From Elysia chlorotica (Eukaryota > Mollusca > Gastropoda > Plakobranchidae), in the NCBI GenBank assembly GCA_003991915.1, contig RQTK01000289.1, positions 27,974 through 91,973 of the forward strand: a stretch of 64,000 nt of DNA, read 5' to 3'. The notes below the pieces were generated by a model that was not told the DNA's origin, did not search any database, and saw nothing but the letters and a program-made list of their open reading frames with translations. The translations under genes were made by a program, and so were the position numbers. How positions within the stretch are numbered: position 1 is the stretch's first letter; each line of letters begins with the position of its first letter. Below, in pieces: positions 1-12,794 of the stretch.

Positions 1-3000
1 ACTTGACGTTGTGTTGCGGGTATTTTAGTTTGACCAGAGGTTCGATCGGACAGTCCCTCTCCTGCTTCTCCACATGTTTGGCCAGATCCCAGATTAGAAT
101 CTCCCCAGAACCAACCTGCTTTGTAGCTGAAAAAAAAAAAAGATAAGGTGAAAATTGAAGAAATTCTACAGTTTTTAGAGGACACTGTATAAGTTGCTGC
201 TTTTAGCTTTAAATTTGAATTTACTTAGCTAAATCTTAATTTTTATATTACTATTTCAAAATTATAAGGGCATATAACTTATTCTGCTCATACAAGCTGA
301 TGTTTTAAACTGTGACTATAGTTGACAAAAATTCGTTGATCAATAATTGCCATAGGAACTTACTAAAAAAATAAGCTTAGCAATTGGTATGTCTTGTGTA
401 CTAAATTGGTTCATTTCCTAATAAGACTGTTCTAAATTAAGACATGTTTTCCATTGGTTTTGAGACATCCTTTGATTATAGAGTAACAAAACAAACATCC
501 ATACATAAGTCTTTGTGTAAGAAAGAAATAAAACGCTGGTCTCATACCCAGAAGGTCTCCTGGCAGGTTGATAAGACCATCAATAGTTGTGGTTTTTGAT
601 TTGGGATGTTGGAACACAATATCCACTTTTCTGTAAAGAGAATTTAATAGATTTACTCAGTAAAGATAAGAGGAAGGTTCAATCTACCCATTTTCAGGTG
701 AAACTAAAATTAACTGCAAAAAAAAAAAAAAAGAGACACTGAATGCAAATCAATTCACATATTATTTCAAAATTGAATTCAACGATGTTGAAAATGAATA
801 TAGACCTCTCAGAGTTACAAAGGGATTGTTCCCCGAAGCAGAACTCACTCTATAACTCTAGCCTTGGATGTCAGGGGGGGAGCAGTCTGTCATTCTCCAG
901 CCCACACGGTTCGAATATTATTATATATGAATATGCCCATTTTCAATTTTCAAATAAGCCCCATCATGGCGATTGAAAATACCTCTCCGAGGCACAAAGG
1001 AATAATTCCCTGAGTTGGATTGATTGTTTAAAATCCAACACTAGCACCAAATAGGTTTAATTGTAGATGGCCCCCATTTGACAATGAGGGCATGAAGACC
1101 TGGACTTCTGTCTCCACAGGTCACACTGTACGAATATACCCCTATTCAATTTACAAGTAAGCCCCTCTGTGGAGGTTGAAAACACCTTTGCCTATGTCAC
1201 GAAGGGGATTATTCCTCGAGGAACTCACTCAATAACTCTGGCTCTCCGCGTGGGTGTCAGAGAGGAGCAGTCTGTCACGCTCCACCCCACGCAGCCTCTC
1301 TCGGCTCCCGCGATGAGCAGCCCGGACCTCTCGCTGAACACGAGGTTCAGGGCGTCGCCCACAGAGTCTTGCAGGGAGATCTTCAACAGTGGCCTGAGGG
1401 AGCATTGATGGTGGATTTAATAGCATAAAAATTAAAAATGACGTTAATATTTAGTTAGTACTATATTATATATAACCAGTCCAAGGTATATGGTGATCTT
1501 AACGCTGCTATTATTTAAGTTTGTTTGCTATGTAAGGAAATTTTCAACGACTGTAGGGATTAATGGTGTAATTATGCAAAAAAAAAAAAACAAAAAAAAC
1601 CCCCCAAAACCCCACTAATTTATAAATTAGTTTTTAGCATAAATATATACCCAGGACAAGGTAATGAATGGATCTCGGCTTGGATTTGTTCCAGTTTATT
1701 TCTTGTGTATGGAAATCTTTAACAATGGTCTGGGAGCATATAAAGATGTAATCAATGGTAAAAAGTAACTCTCACATCAGCATGCATGTCACTGGTATAT
1801 TCATATACCCAGTACAAGGTAAAAAGTTATCTCAGAATTGTCATTGTTACACAAACATATTTACTGGAACAATATTTGCATTTTTACAACATTCATAAAA
1901 GGACTTACAAAGCAAATTAACTTTGATATGTAATTCTTAGCATATATATCATTTTATGCCCATGTAACTATTGATGCAATGCCATTTAATTACTATAAGA
2001 CATGATTAAAAAAGGATAAATTAGACTCACACATAAGTACTGGTGGGAGCTTTGTCTGGTATGCCAATGTCCCACAGGTAAACAAAACCATCTTTAGACC
2101 CACCTATTCAAAAGAAAGGAATTGGCTGAAAAATATTAACTGAAACCATACGACACCACGAACTGCCTTATTTTGGGTCACACAGCAAGGCATGACAGCC
2201 TCACTCAAACAATGGAAGGAAGAAAGGGGAAAGGCAGACCCAGCAGGAAGTGGTATGACATATTGACAGGGACCCAGCTACAATATGAACCTCAGAGTGG
2301 CACATGATCGTTTGGCATGGAAATGTATAGCACGTCCTGAATCGGAAAGGCACAATGGTCAATTCAAAAGAATGGCAATATTGTTTTTCATTACCAAAAT
2401 GTAGATCTAGTGCCAAGTGGATAAAAAAAATCTTAAATAAACTTTTTAACATATGCGATGCAGCAGATTGAATTACACTATATGATTGATATTTATAATT
2501 CCTACTAGTACTTTGGAGAAACTTTGTTCCTCCTGAAAATTTTGTAATTTGACAAAAAATTGGCACAATGGATAAGAAAAATACTTTTCAGTTACTACTT
2601 GGATTAAGCTTGAGGTAGGAAATATTGCATACAGTCAAAGGAAAGCTACCTTATAAAATCTAGGGGAGAGCTTGTATGTTGTTTCCCAATGTTTAATGTC
2701 AGGAATTAGACTAAATTATAGATGAGTCCTAGGAAGAACATCTGCCACACAGAGACACAACAGGATAGCAGAGTGTCAGTCAGTCACATTATACTAACAT
2801 TGAGACAACGAAAACTATCGTCAAGTTGGTATCATAAATTTTGATAATCAATAATATGACCCCCCCAAAAAAAATAAACTGAACAAAACATCTAAAGTTG
2901 GTTATACAGAAAGCTTAACCCTTCAAACCAACAAGTCTTGATACATTCAGGATCTATACCTGTATACCTGACTAACATAACTAGAGACAGTTAATACAAC

Positions 3001-5600
3001 ATGTCTTATGTCTTTTGCCACAACTTTGCTCCTTTGCTTTAACTGGTTTTTTTTTTTACTAAGTTTAAAACTAACACTCCACGTAATTGATCCAAGGGAA
3101 TTATGCAGTGATGCCAACGTAAAAGAGCATAGCACGCTGAATCATAAAACATTTACAACGCCTTGACAGACTTTCAGTGAGCTTTAACCTATTAAGTGTT
3201 GTTTTTTTCTTCTTTAAATGGAAATATTTAAAATATTAAAATCACTTATTAAAACTCACTGAAGAGGAGTCGCGTCAGTGTCGGGTGGAACAGCAGGCAA
3301 CTGATGTACTTCTTGTGTCCCCTGATGATGGCGTACATCAACAACTGGTTTGGGTGGATCAACTTGATAGCGCCACCTTCGCCTGCACAAATAGAATTCA
3401 GGAATGAGAACAGTTATGGCTGAAGTCTATCTAATGTTATCATTGCTGAAGTTTTATTTTAACTCTTTTAAAAGATAAAAAACACAGTTCACTTTGAAGC
3501 CTGTAGCTAAGAAATAAGGTAATAGTATTCTGCTTTACGTGAACTACATTTACACCTACACTTTGGTGAAAAAAAACAACAAAAAAATCAATTGTAAAAA
3601 TTCAGCACTCTTCATGTTTTTCACTTCATGACACGACCCCCCAGACTCCCCCCCAAAAAAAAACAACAACAGGAAAATGAAATGAAATTTCCCACACATC
3701 ATGAATAAATGAGGTTAAAAACAACCAATTCACGTTATGTGTAGGTGCTACTTACCTGCAACAGCTAGAACGTTGACTTTGCGTTTGTTTGCAGTCTCAA
3801 TTGTCGTCCATGCTAATGTGTAGAAGTTCTGAGATTTAAAGATAAAAAATTTTTTTTTTAATTAAGTTGGAAAACTAATCTTATTCACCTAATATAAAAG
3901 ATACAATTTTGGGATAAGTAAACAGGTTGTTGTGCAGAGCAACGCTAGGGAACCTAGAAAATTTTGAAAAACAAAAAGAGTGAAAGAGGTTTGCTCTACA
4001 AACAAAGAAGTTAAAGGGTACTCAAACCCTAGCCTGCCACTTCTACAAGAGTGTTATGTTTAACACTTCAAATATATAAATCAATCAAAATCTGAAACTT
4101 GTCCCTCACAGCTGCACTGGTATGATTTTCTCAGCTCTTCAAGCTAAGGCAGCAGATGAACTTGGACATTTGTCGCATTAAAACAATTGCAGTAATTTTA
4201 TTAAAACCTTAGCCTTAAAAAAAAGCAAGCAAGCAAACCTCATGCCTGTCCGTGTCTTGGAATCGTTTCAGCACTTGCTGTGTGTTCACATCGATGATGC
4301 AGACTGTTTTACCACCACATGTGGCAAGCAAGTTTGTAGTCTCCTCTGGGGTAGCAAAGAAAATAAATTTTCGCATGAACATAACATAATTTTATGATCC
4401 AACACAGCTCTTAGGATGTATCTCTAAAAGATTTTTTTAAAACACTGGTTACCACGTAATGCACAGAAATAGCTAGAAGAAGTGAACAGAGCCTCTAAAG
4501 ATCATCTTTTTAAAGTTTCTTTCAACTTCCTTCCGCCCAACACTACAAAAAGGTTGAATGATCTGTGGTCTGAATCAACCAAATGACAGTAACTTAACCC
4601 CTGATCACTTTTCATACCACACAATCATAATAATTATTCATATAAAATCATTGTAAACAGTTCCAAATAATTCTCTCTATAGAAATCGTACCTGGGTTGT
4701 CTAAGGCTGGTTCAAATTCACACTTCCAGATTTTTGTTTCATCATCATGTTCTCTCTGGTTGTGACAGCGCAGGAACACTGCTGGTGAGTAGTCGTCTGT
4801 GCTCGGCTGATGGTGCGGGATTAAAACAGGATTGTGTTTTTGTTGTTGGTTTTTTTAAAGATTATTCTAGGCTCTTCTTTTATAACCCTTCACACACAAA
4901 CCACCCCAAGATCCCTTGTGAGAGACAAACTAGAGGCAGCAATACCAACTGGATAAATTTTGTTGCTCTGTAGCTTAGCCATGGGGACACATAATTTCAC
5001 TATCTCTATCCTTACCTCCAGAGATCACAAAGTAGGTAACATGAAGAGAAAAATATATTTAAAAAGGTGGAAACAAGGAAGAAAAGGAGAATTTAAGCCT
5101 CAGTGAGGAAAATTCTCAGCGCTATATTTAAGCCTACACATCCTTACGAGTGCTTAAGAGGAAGGTAATCTGAAGCAAAAAGCCCACCCATAATGTTTTA
5201 CATTTTAAGCTTATTCAATACATAGATGGGTAAGTCACAAATCTTTCTTCACTAAAAATCGAGTAATTTACTGAAAAATTTACACCAACATAGGAGCTCA
5301 CCCCAGAGACAGTCGTTAGATAGTTGGAACTCATATAAGCTGTGCTGGTGCGAATTCATTATATATAATTTTAAAAGAATAATTTTTGTTCTTTATTTTA
5401 AATTAAATTATACCAGAGGAAAAAAATCTACTATTTACAATTGAGGTGGACTGATTGTACATCAAACAGGGTTTGTATTTCAAATACTCATTATACTGAC
5501 TTGAAAATGGAAATATCTTTTTATAATACAGTAGATATAAATCTGAACTTACCAGTTTACCTAAATCAGGGGCTTTCCTTTTAACTCCCCTTCTCGCCAT
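1..5600 (-). CDS. LRWD1: LRWD1-like WD40 protein (ORC-associated), C-terminus beyond window
   Basis: Nine exons join in one frame: 5600-5553, 4806-4692, 4345-4239, 3828-3756, 3382-3260, 2103-2031, 1393-1229, 630-548 and 126-1, about 304 codons so far. All junctions have AG acceptors and GT donors with matching phases. The product reads through WD40 blades with LRWD1-typical segments: LLATCGGKTVCIIDV, NFYTLAWTTIE, KDGFVYLWDIGIPDK, LLIAGAERGCVGWSV and GSGEILIWDLAKH. Known LRWD1 (ORCA) binds the origin recognition complex and repressive chromatin marks in the nucleus. The start MARRGVKRKAPDLGKL resembles the basic LGKI stretch that precedes the LRRs in vertebrate LRWD1. Here that exon joins in frame directly to the acidic linker exon, and I see no leucine-rich-repeat exons in the 745-nt intron between them. 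The last WD40 blades lie left of the window. Family assignment is firm; the LRR absence is an inference from this assembly. Confidence 0.92.
780..1290. repeat. degenerate repeat overlapping an LRWD1 exon
   Basis: The stretch 832-912 (gaactcactctataactct onward to the cag-ccc-ac end) closely matches 1219-1290, which includes the donor and the last ~60 nt of the LRWD1 exon 1393-1229. The following segment 913-1012 (cgaatat, then aagcccc, then gattgaaaa) matches 1130-1220. The pattern is two to three decayed tandem copies of a unit of a few hundred bp, one of which contributes coding sequence. Confidence 0.6.
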
Positions 5601-6540
5601 TTCAGCCGCCTAGAACTAAAAAAGAAAAGACTATAAAACAATTTTCTTTTTACACATTTACAATTATATAATGATGTAAACACCCATATATCCTTTAAAA
5701 AGTTACCTTTGAGTTTAAATTAATTTTTAAAGGGGAACCTTTAATCGTACAATTTCCCCTAGCTCTTGTGATGGCATTTACAAATTTCCCCTAGCTCTTG
5801 TGATGGCATGTACTCGATGACGCCACTAACTGTATGTACTGAATTTTGATAATCTGATGTCAAGATTTGAAGATACTTGCTCCTGGATCATTTTGTTTTT
5901 AAATCATGGTTGGATTAAACATTGGAAACTTAAACCAGCCTTCTTTATATTGAGCTACATCATTGTTTTTGCTACTTTTTCCTCCTGGTTGGGTCAGTGT
6001 CAAGCATAGTACTCAGACAAGTCCCTTGTATTACGATCTGTAACACAGTCGCCATATTGGATCTCCCTCGATACCCATAGATAACGTTAACGGAAATACT
6101 GGTGAAACCTAGCCTAAATCTTAACTCGATTTGAAGTTCATTGTTTGATCTCGAATATATGCTGTTTTTTTTATAGATCGTAGAATAAGGTTAAAAAAAT
6201 ATAGATTCTAGATCTACAAACAGATTTCTAAATCATCATTAAGATTCTAGTGTGAACTAGAAATACATTAATTACAGTGTGTAAAAGAACACTAAAGCGG
6301 AAGAGCGCATAGTTTTATTGATAGTACTTAACCAAATATGATCAAACAAAGTTTAAAAGAACAAAGAGAATAATGTCGAGAGCAGAGGACTGGATGTGAA
6401 GAACAAGAAATGCGCTGGGGTCGATCGATATCATTGACTAACCCAATCTCAACATAAGTCATAATGACAAGTGCAAAAACAAAAGAGAAACATCACTTAT
6501 CGGTACAATAATAATTATTTAAATTAATAATTTTTTTTTC

Positions 6541-7692
6541 ATTTTTTTCTCCTGTGATTTGGTTGTGTGATTGACAGAAAAATTGCAGCCATATATGTAA
6601 AAAATAATTAGCATTCAGAACCACAGGGTTGTTGGAAAATTCGCATTTTTGGTAGAAAAACGTTGTGGGCACATCCCTATGCACTGATCACAAGCCTCAG
6701 TGACATAGGTTTGGGTTATGTACCACAGGAACGTGAGACGCCGTGACTGATTGTTCAGGAAAAAAGTTTGAAAAATTAAAAATATAGTCATGCACGGCTA
6801 AACAATCCAAACGAAAAGTTAGGACCAAACGCTAGTATAAAAAAAGTTGACTACCATTACATTAAAAGAGCAACTATAAAATTAGGGTAACTGGTATCCA
6901 CATCTGAACCAGTGACTAGAAAATGAAGTTACAGATCGTACTATTTTCAACTTGTCGAAATATGACAAGGACCGCCCATTTTATTTTAAAAACAGTTTGA
7001 AAGGGGTCTAAGCATTGTCTTTCACATGCATTATGATCCCCCACCAAATTTACTTCCAAAATTCCAATTCAAATTAGCTGCAACTGAAGTACAAGTCACC
7101 ATATAGGATCTCCATTGATTCTTTTTCCCCCCTGTAATTTTGTTGTTTGATTGACAGAAAAATCGCAGCCATATGCTAAAAAATGATAATTAATGTTATA
7201 AACAACAGGGTTGCCTGAAAAGTTGCACTTTTGGTAGAAAAAACGTCATGGGCGCAACATGCACATCCCTATGCACTGATCACAACGCTGATTTCATATA
7301 TAATTTTTATTGTGACCTTATTTTATTACTATCTGAGACTAAAGGCATTCTGGAGAAAAGTGTATTTAAAGTTTTGAATCGAGAGCCGGAAAACAATGGC
7401 GGTCGTCCAACACAGACTATCGCAGATCAAGTTTTGCCTCCCCGTCGCAAGACACAAATTGTCAGTCCGTCGACGGAAGCTGTTAACCATCGTACGACAG
7501 CCGGTCTATCTCCAGGAACGAATAACCACTAAAAATAGATCTCGGCATATTGTCTGTGTCTGTCCTGGATGCATACATGTATGAGTTGGTATATCTTCAG
7601 CGGGGTCTAAGCATTGTCTTTCTGATGCATTATGATACCCTATCAAAGTCACTTCCAAAGTTCCAATCCAACTTAGCTGCAACTGAAGTGTG
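6541..7692. repeat. tandem duplication, unit ~580 bp
   Basis: Segment 6541-6690 (gattgacagaaaaattgcag through ccctatgcactgatcacaa) recurs at about 7121-7285, and 7005-7095 (ggtctaagcattgtctttc onward) recurs at 7600-7692. The offset is about 580-595 bp in both cases, so this is one tandemly duplicated unit with a diverged middle. I see no coding sequence or transposon ends in it. Confidence 0.75.
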
Positions 7693-8916
7693 AACCACAA
7701 ATTTTCAGCAACAGCACTCCAACAGTCTTTTACCCCAAAACATGTGTTTATTTAAAACGCATGTTCCTAGCAATGCATCGTGCAGTGCCTTAGTCAATCT
7801 GTGTTACCAGCGCTTCTTCACAGAAAAGATTAGAAAATTATGTTAATAATTTTTATAAACTCCAAAGGGCACTCCTTGAGTATTGTGGTGCCTAGCCTGT
7901 GAGTAATCAAATCGTTGGTTGGAATTGATTCGATGGGTGAGAAGGTGGCATTCGATCACATTGGCGTCGGCCAACCCCCGGAGAGAGAGTTGAGTTGGTT
8001 GCTTATCAATTTTATGTGTTCATCCCCAGGTATTTTTCAATTTCAATTTAACCGAAAAAGATTTAGGCTTACTATAACGCCTTCTCAATTGTACTGCTCC
8101 CTATCCACTACCCCATGTTACCATCAGTTGCTACGCTGTGTAGATCAGTTAGTGCTGCAGCAGTTAGTTGTGGGGAAGTTTTACCTTCTCAAAGCAAACC
8201 GTCTAAATCTAGTGATAGGCTAGACGTCTAGTGTCTATATCTAGATCTCTCTCTCTCATCGGCATAAAAAGAAAAAAGAAGAGCCATGATCTGTTGGAAC
8301 CCTGGCCTATGAATCCTCAAAGTAATTTAGTTGTCAGCTAATTATAGACTAATCTAGATCTAGTATGGAAATGGTTTTGATGGCTGGGGCAATACACATG
8401 TATGGGTTATTTGTATAGAATTAGATTTAGACATGTCTAGGGTATGCCTTCATCTAGATACTGGATCTAGAAATCTAGTCTAGATTCTAGATCTAGTAGG
8501 CGGCAGCATAGGCCTACAAGAATTCCGTTATTGAAAAGACCTGAAAAATTCAATAGGGATGGGAGGCACTCTATTGAAATAATGTGTGTATTGCACTAAG
8601 CTTAATAAATATCTTATTAAAGACCTGCAAAGCTAAACTCGAGATCCCTTGTTTTGTTTTTGGACTGGCGCCAGTCAAGCACCGTATCGCGGGCTTGCAG
8701 CTTTTTGGACGTACAGTGCAGGGATTACTGGACTGGGGACTGACTGAGGAGACTCTGGCCAGATTTTCACTGTTGTTATTGCCAGTTTGCTTTAGGGGAA
8801 GCTGTCTCGGGAGACTAGGGTCGTGGTGACATTGAAAGAAGGGAACGTTTAGGGGAATGATAAACCGCACGTCATGAAGGGTCTCTCAAGGGGACCCAAG
8901 AGACGCTAAACTCAGT

Positions 8917-8918
<2 letters not shown>

Positions 8919-8986
<68 letters not shown>
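8919..8986. repeat. (GA)n microsatellite
   Basis: An uninterrupted GA dinucleotide run of about 68 bp. Confidence 0.97.
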
Positions 8987-8988
<2 letters not shown>

Positions 8989-9895
8989 AGAGAAGGGGAA
9001 TGATAAAAGGTAATGGTACGCAGGCCTAGTATGAAAAAGATTCAATTAGAAATGGCGACAAAATTAATTAGAAGGGAATCGCGGTGGAACTGCAGCTAAA
9101 GCGTTGGATTTATATATTTGGAGGTTCGTGGTTCGAATTTTACTTGAGCCGCTTTGATTCCTAACGGTTTGCGCAGGTGTCTTTAGTTTATAATGTAATC
9201 TGCATAGTCACGAGCCTCTGGTTCTCGGATCCTGTCGCCGTATATCATATTCTTTAGACTTATGAGACCGAATCTCTTTTTCCAAACAAAGATTACAGAC
9301 ACGTATCAAGGGTTTTAAAGCAAACAGTGGGAAAAAGAACAATGTCGATTTCCATATTTATTTTTATATACGTGTATAAACTTAACCACGATAAAAAAGA
9401 TGGATGCTCTACACAAGAATAACCTTTTTGGTCAGTGTGTTTATTAAAACAACAACCGCAACTGTCTTTAAATTTATTGCCGCATCTCGGCATCCTCGGA
9501 CCCTGGGTCTAGGGTCTCAACTCTCAATGAATTGTCCAAATTTATCTTGAATCACTTGTAGTTGTAGATTAAGATCTCAATAACGCTTGGTATCGATTAA
9601 TTTTGAGTATGATTTAGGAGAAGATTTTGTTTACTAATAATATCTACTAATCGTATGACGAATGGATAGGTGGCTCTGATTCTAATCAATCCTTGGTTCT
9701 TCATGCTGTATCCAACAGAACAAAGTCACAAAACACGAAGCGCTAACAAACTGAAAACAGCCACAAATCTCCAAGTCCCGGTTGCCAATGTTCCTCTGTT
9801 TTCGTTCTTTAAAGGCAGCAGATGATAATATCACGCCGGTCTTCTTAACTTACCTCTAAAAAAACAACAAAGGAGCCAAAATTAGAGGATCATGA

Positions 9896-10077
9896 GCTAC
9901 CTTCTTCTTTGATGGAAACCGCACCTATGAGTACGACCTATGCACCTATCACGGTGACAGTCTGTTTGCTCTGCCTATCACCATCGTCTCTAACGTTTGT
10001 TATCCCACGCACAATGTCATTAGGTATCATCGCCTCAGTGTCACTACTCTCGCAATATTCGTTAATAAAATCTGGAG
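9896..10077 (+). pseudogene. carboxylesterase-like C-terminal exon relic
   Basis: One frame reads ATFFFDGNRTYEYDL, then YHGDSLFALPITIV, then RYHRLSVTTLAIFVNKIW. The HGD-S-LF step followed about 30 residues later by a K-x-W motif resembles the catalytic-His region and following helix of type-B carboxylesterases (HGDELF, then KFWANF). The frame then runs into a GA microsatellite and a gap. Beyond it, 10300-10335 could continue it (TNGVLQVGPPLW) before a stop. A stop codon lies just upstream of the frame, and there is no pyrimidine tract before the only AG. No other esterase exons were found nearby. A relic is the best reading; a real exon damaged by repeat expansion or misassembly is the alternative. 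Confidence 0.4.
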
Positions 10078-10256
10078 AGAGAGAGAGAGAGAGAGAGTGA
10101 GAGAGAGAGAGAGAGAGAGTGAGAGAGAGTGAGAGAGAGCGAGTCAGAGAGAGACAGAGAGAGTGAGAGAGAGNNNNNNNNNNNNNNNNNNNNNNNNNNN
10201 NNNNNNNNNNNNNNNNNNNNNNNNNNNNNNNNNNNNNNNNNNNNNGAAAAGGAAAG

Positions 10257-10300
<44 letters not shown>
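10072..10300. repeat. (GA)n microsatellite with assembly gap
   Basis: Imperfect GA repeat interrupted by 72 N bases at 10174-10245. The gap is most likely the unresolved core of the repeat. Confidence 0.95.
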
Positions 10301-10307
<7 letters not shown>

Positions 10308-10339
10308 AACGGTGTCCTTCAAGTGGGTCCACCTTTATG

Positions 10340-12500
10340 GTAAGAGCCAAACTGGTACTGACTGAATCTTTTCGCGTTAGGCATTGTACTACTAGTAGTA
10401 GTAATATACGAAACCACCTTACCTTGACTCACCGTAGTGAATTTTCACTTGTCGTTTTATGTTTAAAAATCCGTAGTTCTACCGAAATTCGACATCACTG
10501 TAATAAGAAAAGAAGCTCAAAACAAAATGACAGCAATGCAACTTAGAACACCAAGCAACCGTTTAGTATAGAAAGAATTGGGAAATAAATAATTATTATG
10601 ACTCAAACCAAACAAGGTAGGCTATATGCCTAGCCACTAGAGAACATGCAGGAGTATAATCAGCTCACTATGGTATTTTTGCAATGTACTGACAAATGCT
10701 GATTGACTGTCCGCATAATGTGTACCTGGTGTAATGGATGTCCTGAGAATATCGACCACATAATCCTTTACTGCTCCATTAAAAACCTAAGGAAGATCAT
10801 AATGTACAAGTAAAGCCCAGGCTACCAAAAAGAGGAAAAGAGGACCCACACAAGTAAAGATTTCGTTAACGAAACTTCTACTACCATCTGTATAAGCAGC
10901 AACAAAAAAATAATAGTGACTGAATAATCCACAAGCTGCTTTATCGTATTTAAGACGCACTGTACTGGTTTGAATAATAATGGGGCTATGGGTGTGTCTG
11001 CACATTTGGAGTGTCAAATAATGTGACTGGAAAGATATTTTGCCAACATGTTATAAATATGTTAACCTAAAGTTGTTCACTAATTAAATGCACGCTTCGT
11101 AGGCACGCTGTATAGCCCGACTCCCATACTGAGAGGGTGAAACCAGCTCAGATTCAAGGCCCAAAAAGAGGGTGAAACCAGCTCAGATTCAAGGCTCAAA
11201 ACCTCCTGTTTGTGAATCTAGTGCTCTACTTACTGAGCTTTGTGCCGTATCTAGTACCCAGCACCGGGGGAATAGCGGCACGCAATATTGTTTGCCACTA
11301 TTCTATACTAGATTATAGAAGGTAATGTTTGCTGTACTGTTGTTTCATAATTACTGGCCTTGGGCGAGCACTGTTTTTGGTAACGCTATCTCTTGTAATT
11401 GCTTTTCATATTTAGCAATTTAAGTGTCACCAAAACCTGAATTCCAGAACTGGTATAGAATATTTACATTTTATATATAAAATTACAAAGTGTAAAACGA
11501 AACCACTAGTCTTGCAATTAACTATATAAGCGGGACTAAAATACTAGTGTATTATACAATTAATCGAAGGGAGATAATATCGAGCAAAGCTACGACACTG
11601 TAGGTCTGAAAAAATTATTTTTAGCTGTTATGGACAAACTTTGACCAAAACAGTTTGATGGATGGGACGATGGCTAGAACAAATTTTACCCCGTTAGTTA
11701 CTTTGGACAATTATTAGTAACAATTTGGAACCGGAGTCTCCAAATCTACTAAATTTATCTGATTTTGTAGACGGGTCTAGATTTAGAGAGTGATATTTAT
11801 GGTCTACATTTTGGCTTAAGTGCCGAAATCATTGAAAGAGAAAATGGTGATGAGCCTTCATCAGCGTTTGTGGATGGCCCACGCCGAGCAAATTGCCCAG
11901 CATTGTCCCCGCTATGATGAGCCGACAGAGATGCCAGAATGATAATAACTTAGTAATAATATTAGTATTGTCTATATGAGTTGTAACCCAAACCACATTA
12001 AAATTGCCACTATAAAAGTAAAGTTACTACTTGACAGGGTTAAAGGTTAATAATAGTCACTACCATCATCATGGTATCGGAGCTACAGCTGCAAGTTGTA
12101 TCTTATATCGGATAAAAGGTTAATAACTACTAGTACTACCATCATTCTGTGGACAGATTTCTCTGATAAATAGTGTACAATTAATTTTGTCCCAGATAAG
12201 AATGCCGCTTTGTTTCTAGCACATGTATAAAAGCGGACAGCATTCACCACTACTTACAGCAACTTCCCGATCTTTCCGTGAGCACCTTCTATATGACCTT
12301 TGAGCCAGTTGCTACAGCAACCTACTGTGTTTGTTTTTGTTTTAATTCGCACTGTTAAAAAGGTGAGATGTTTACAGGCCTAATAGCTGTAATTATTGAT
12401 TTAAAACATTTGCAGTTGTATTTTATATTATGAAATACCATTACAAAACACATACACACATACACAAAAGAAAGAAAGAAAATATGTGCTATTTAACTTT
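10340..12500. other. intergenic, no gene seen
   Basis: AT-rich sequence without convincing coding frames. A short direct repeat (gagggtgaaaccagctcagattcaag, in two copies) at about 11129-11195 leads into a minus-strand tRNA-like stretch ending near 11250. That is probably a truncated SINE. Confidence 0.5.
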
Positions 12501-12515
12501 TATAATTTTTACAAC

Positions 12516-12794
12516 TTAATCCTCGTTGATCATCACAAGAGAGAAGTGTGGGTGTTCATTGACAATCTCTCTCACAATTTGTGCCATCTCTTCGGTAACT
12601 TATACGGATCTTTTTCCTCCACGCAACAATGCCACAGCTCCTTCATTAGCTTCAGCTCTTCTGATTATTTGACATGCTGTTGTCCTTATGATCCCCAAAA
12701 GCCGACCAACTTCAAAATGATAATCGCCGCGTTGATACGTTTCATAAATGCGAGTTTTGTCAGTTACTGTCACCTTTGAGTATATAGCAGGCAT
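12516..12794 (-). pseudogene. broken Tc1/IS630-type transposase, N-terminal HTH part
   Basis: From the minus-strand ATG at 12794 the frame encodes a helix-turn-helix with VTDKTRIYETYQRGDYH, then LGIIRTTACQIIRRAE, then a GGKRSV basic segment. A stop replaces one codon, after which the same frame resumes as VTEEMAQIVREIVNEHPHFS before a second stop. This order (HTH, Arg/Gly-rich linker, second helical segment with EEM) fits the DNA-binding half of IS630/Tc1-superfamily (DDE_3-type) transposases. The catalytic half is absent, so the copy is dead. Confidence 0.7.

Larger units (their letters stand above)
5601..9895. other. intergenic region upstream of LRWD1
   Basis: No supportable gene. It holds LRWD1's presumed 5' flank, a 32-bp tandem duplication at 5751-5809, the duplicated block listed separately, many ctagatctag-type motifs at 8210-8510, a GA microsatellite, and a tRNA-like B-box stretch around 9095-9165 (ggttcgtggttcgaatttt) that looks like a SINE head. 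Confidence 0.6.

Noticed and set aside
1..4806. WD40 gene as EED or another Polycomb protein
   Set aside because: Segments such as CGGKTVCIIDV and NFYTLAWT match LRWD1 blade order, not EED.
12600..12794. Intact small gene encoding a HTH protein
   Set aside because: The same frame continues with recognisable transposase sequence past the stop, so it is a truncated transposase.
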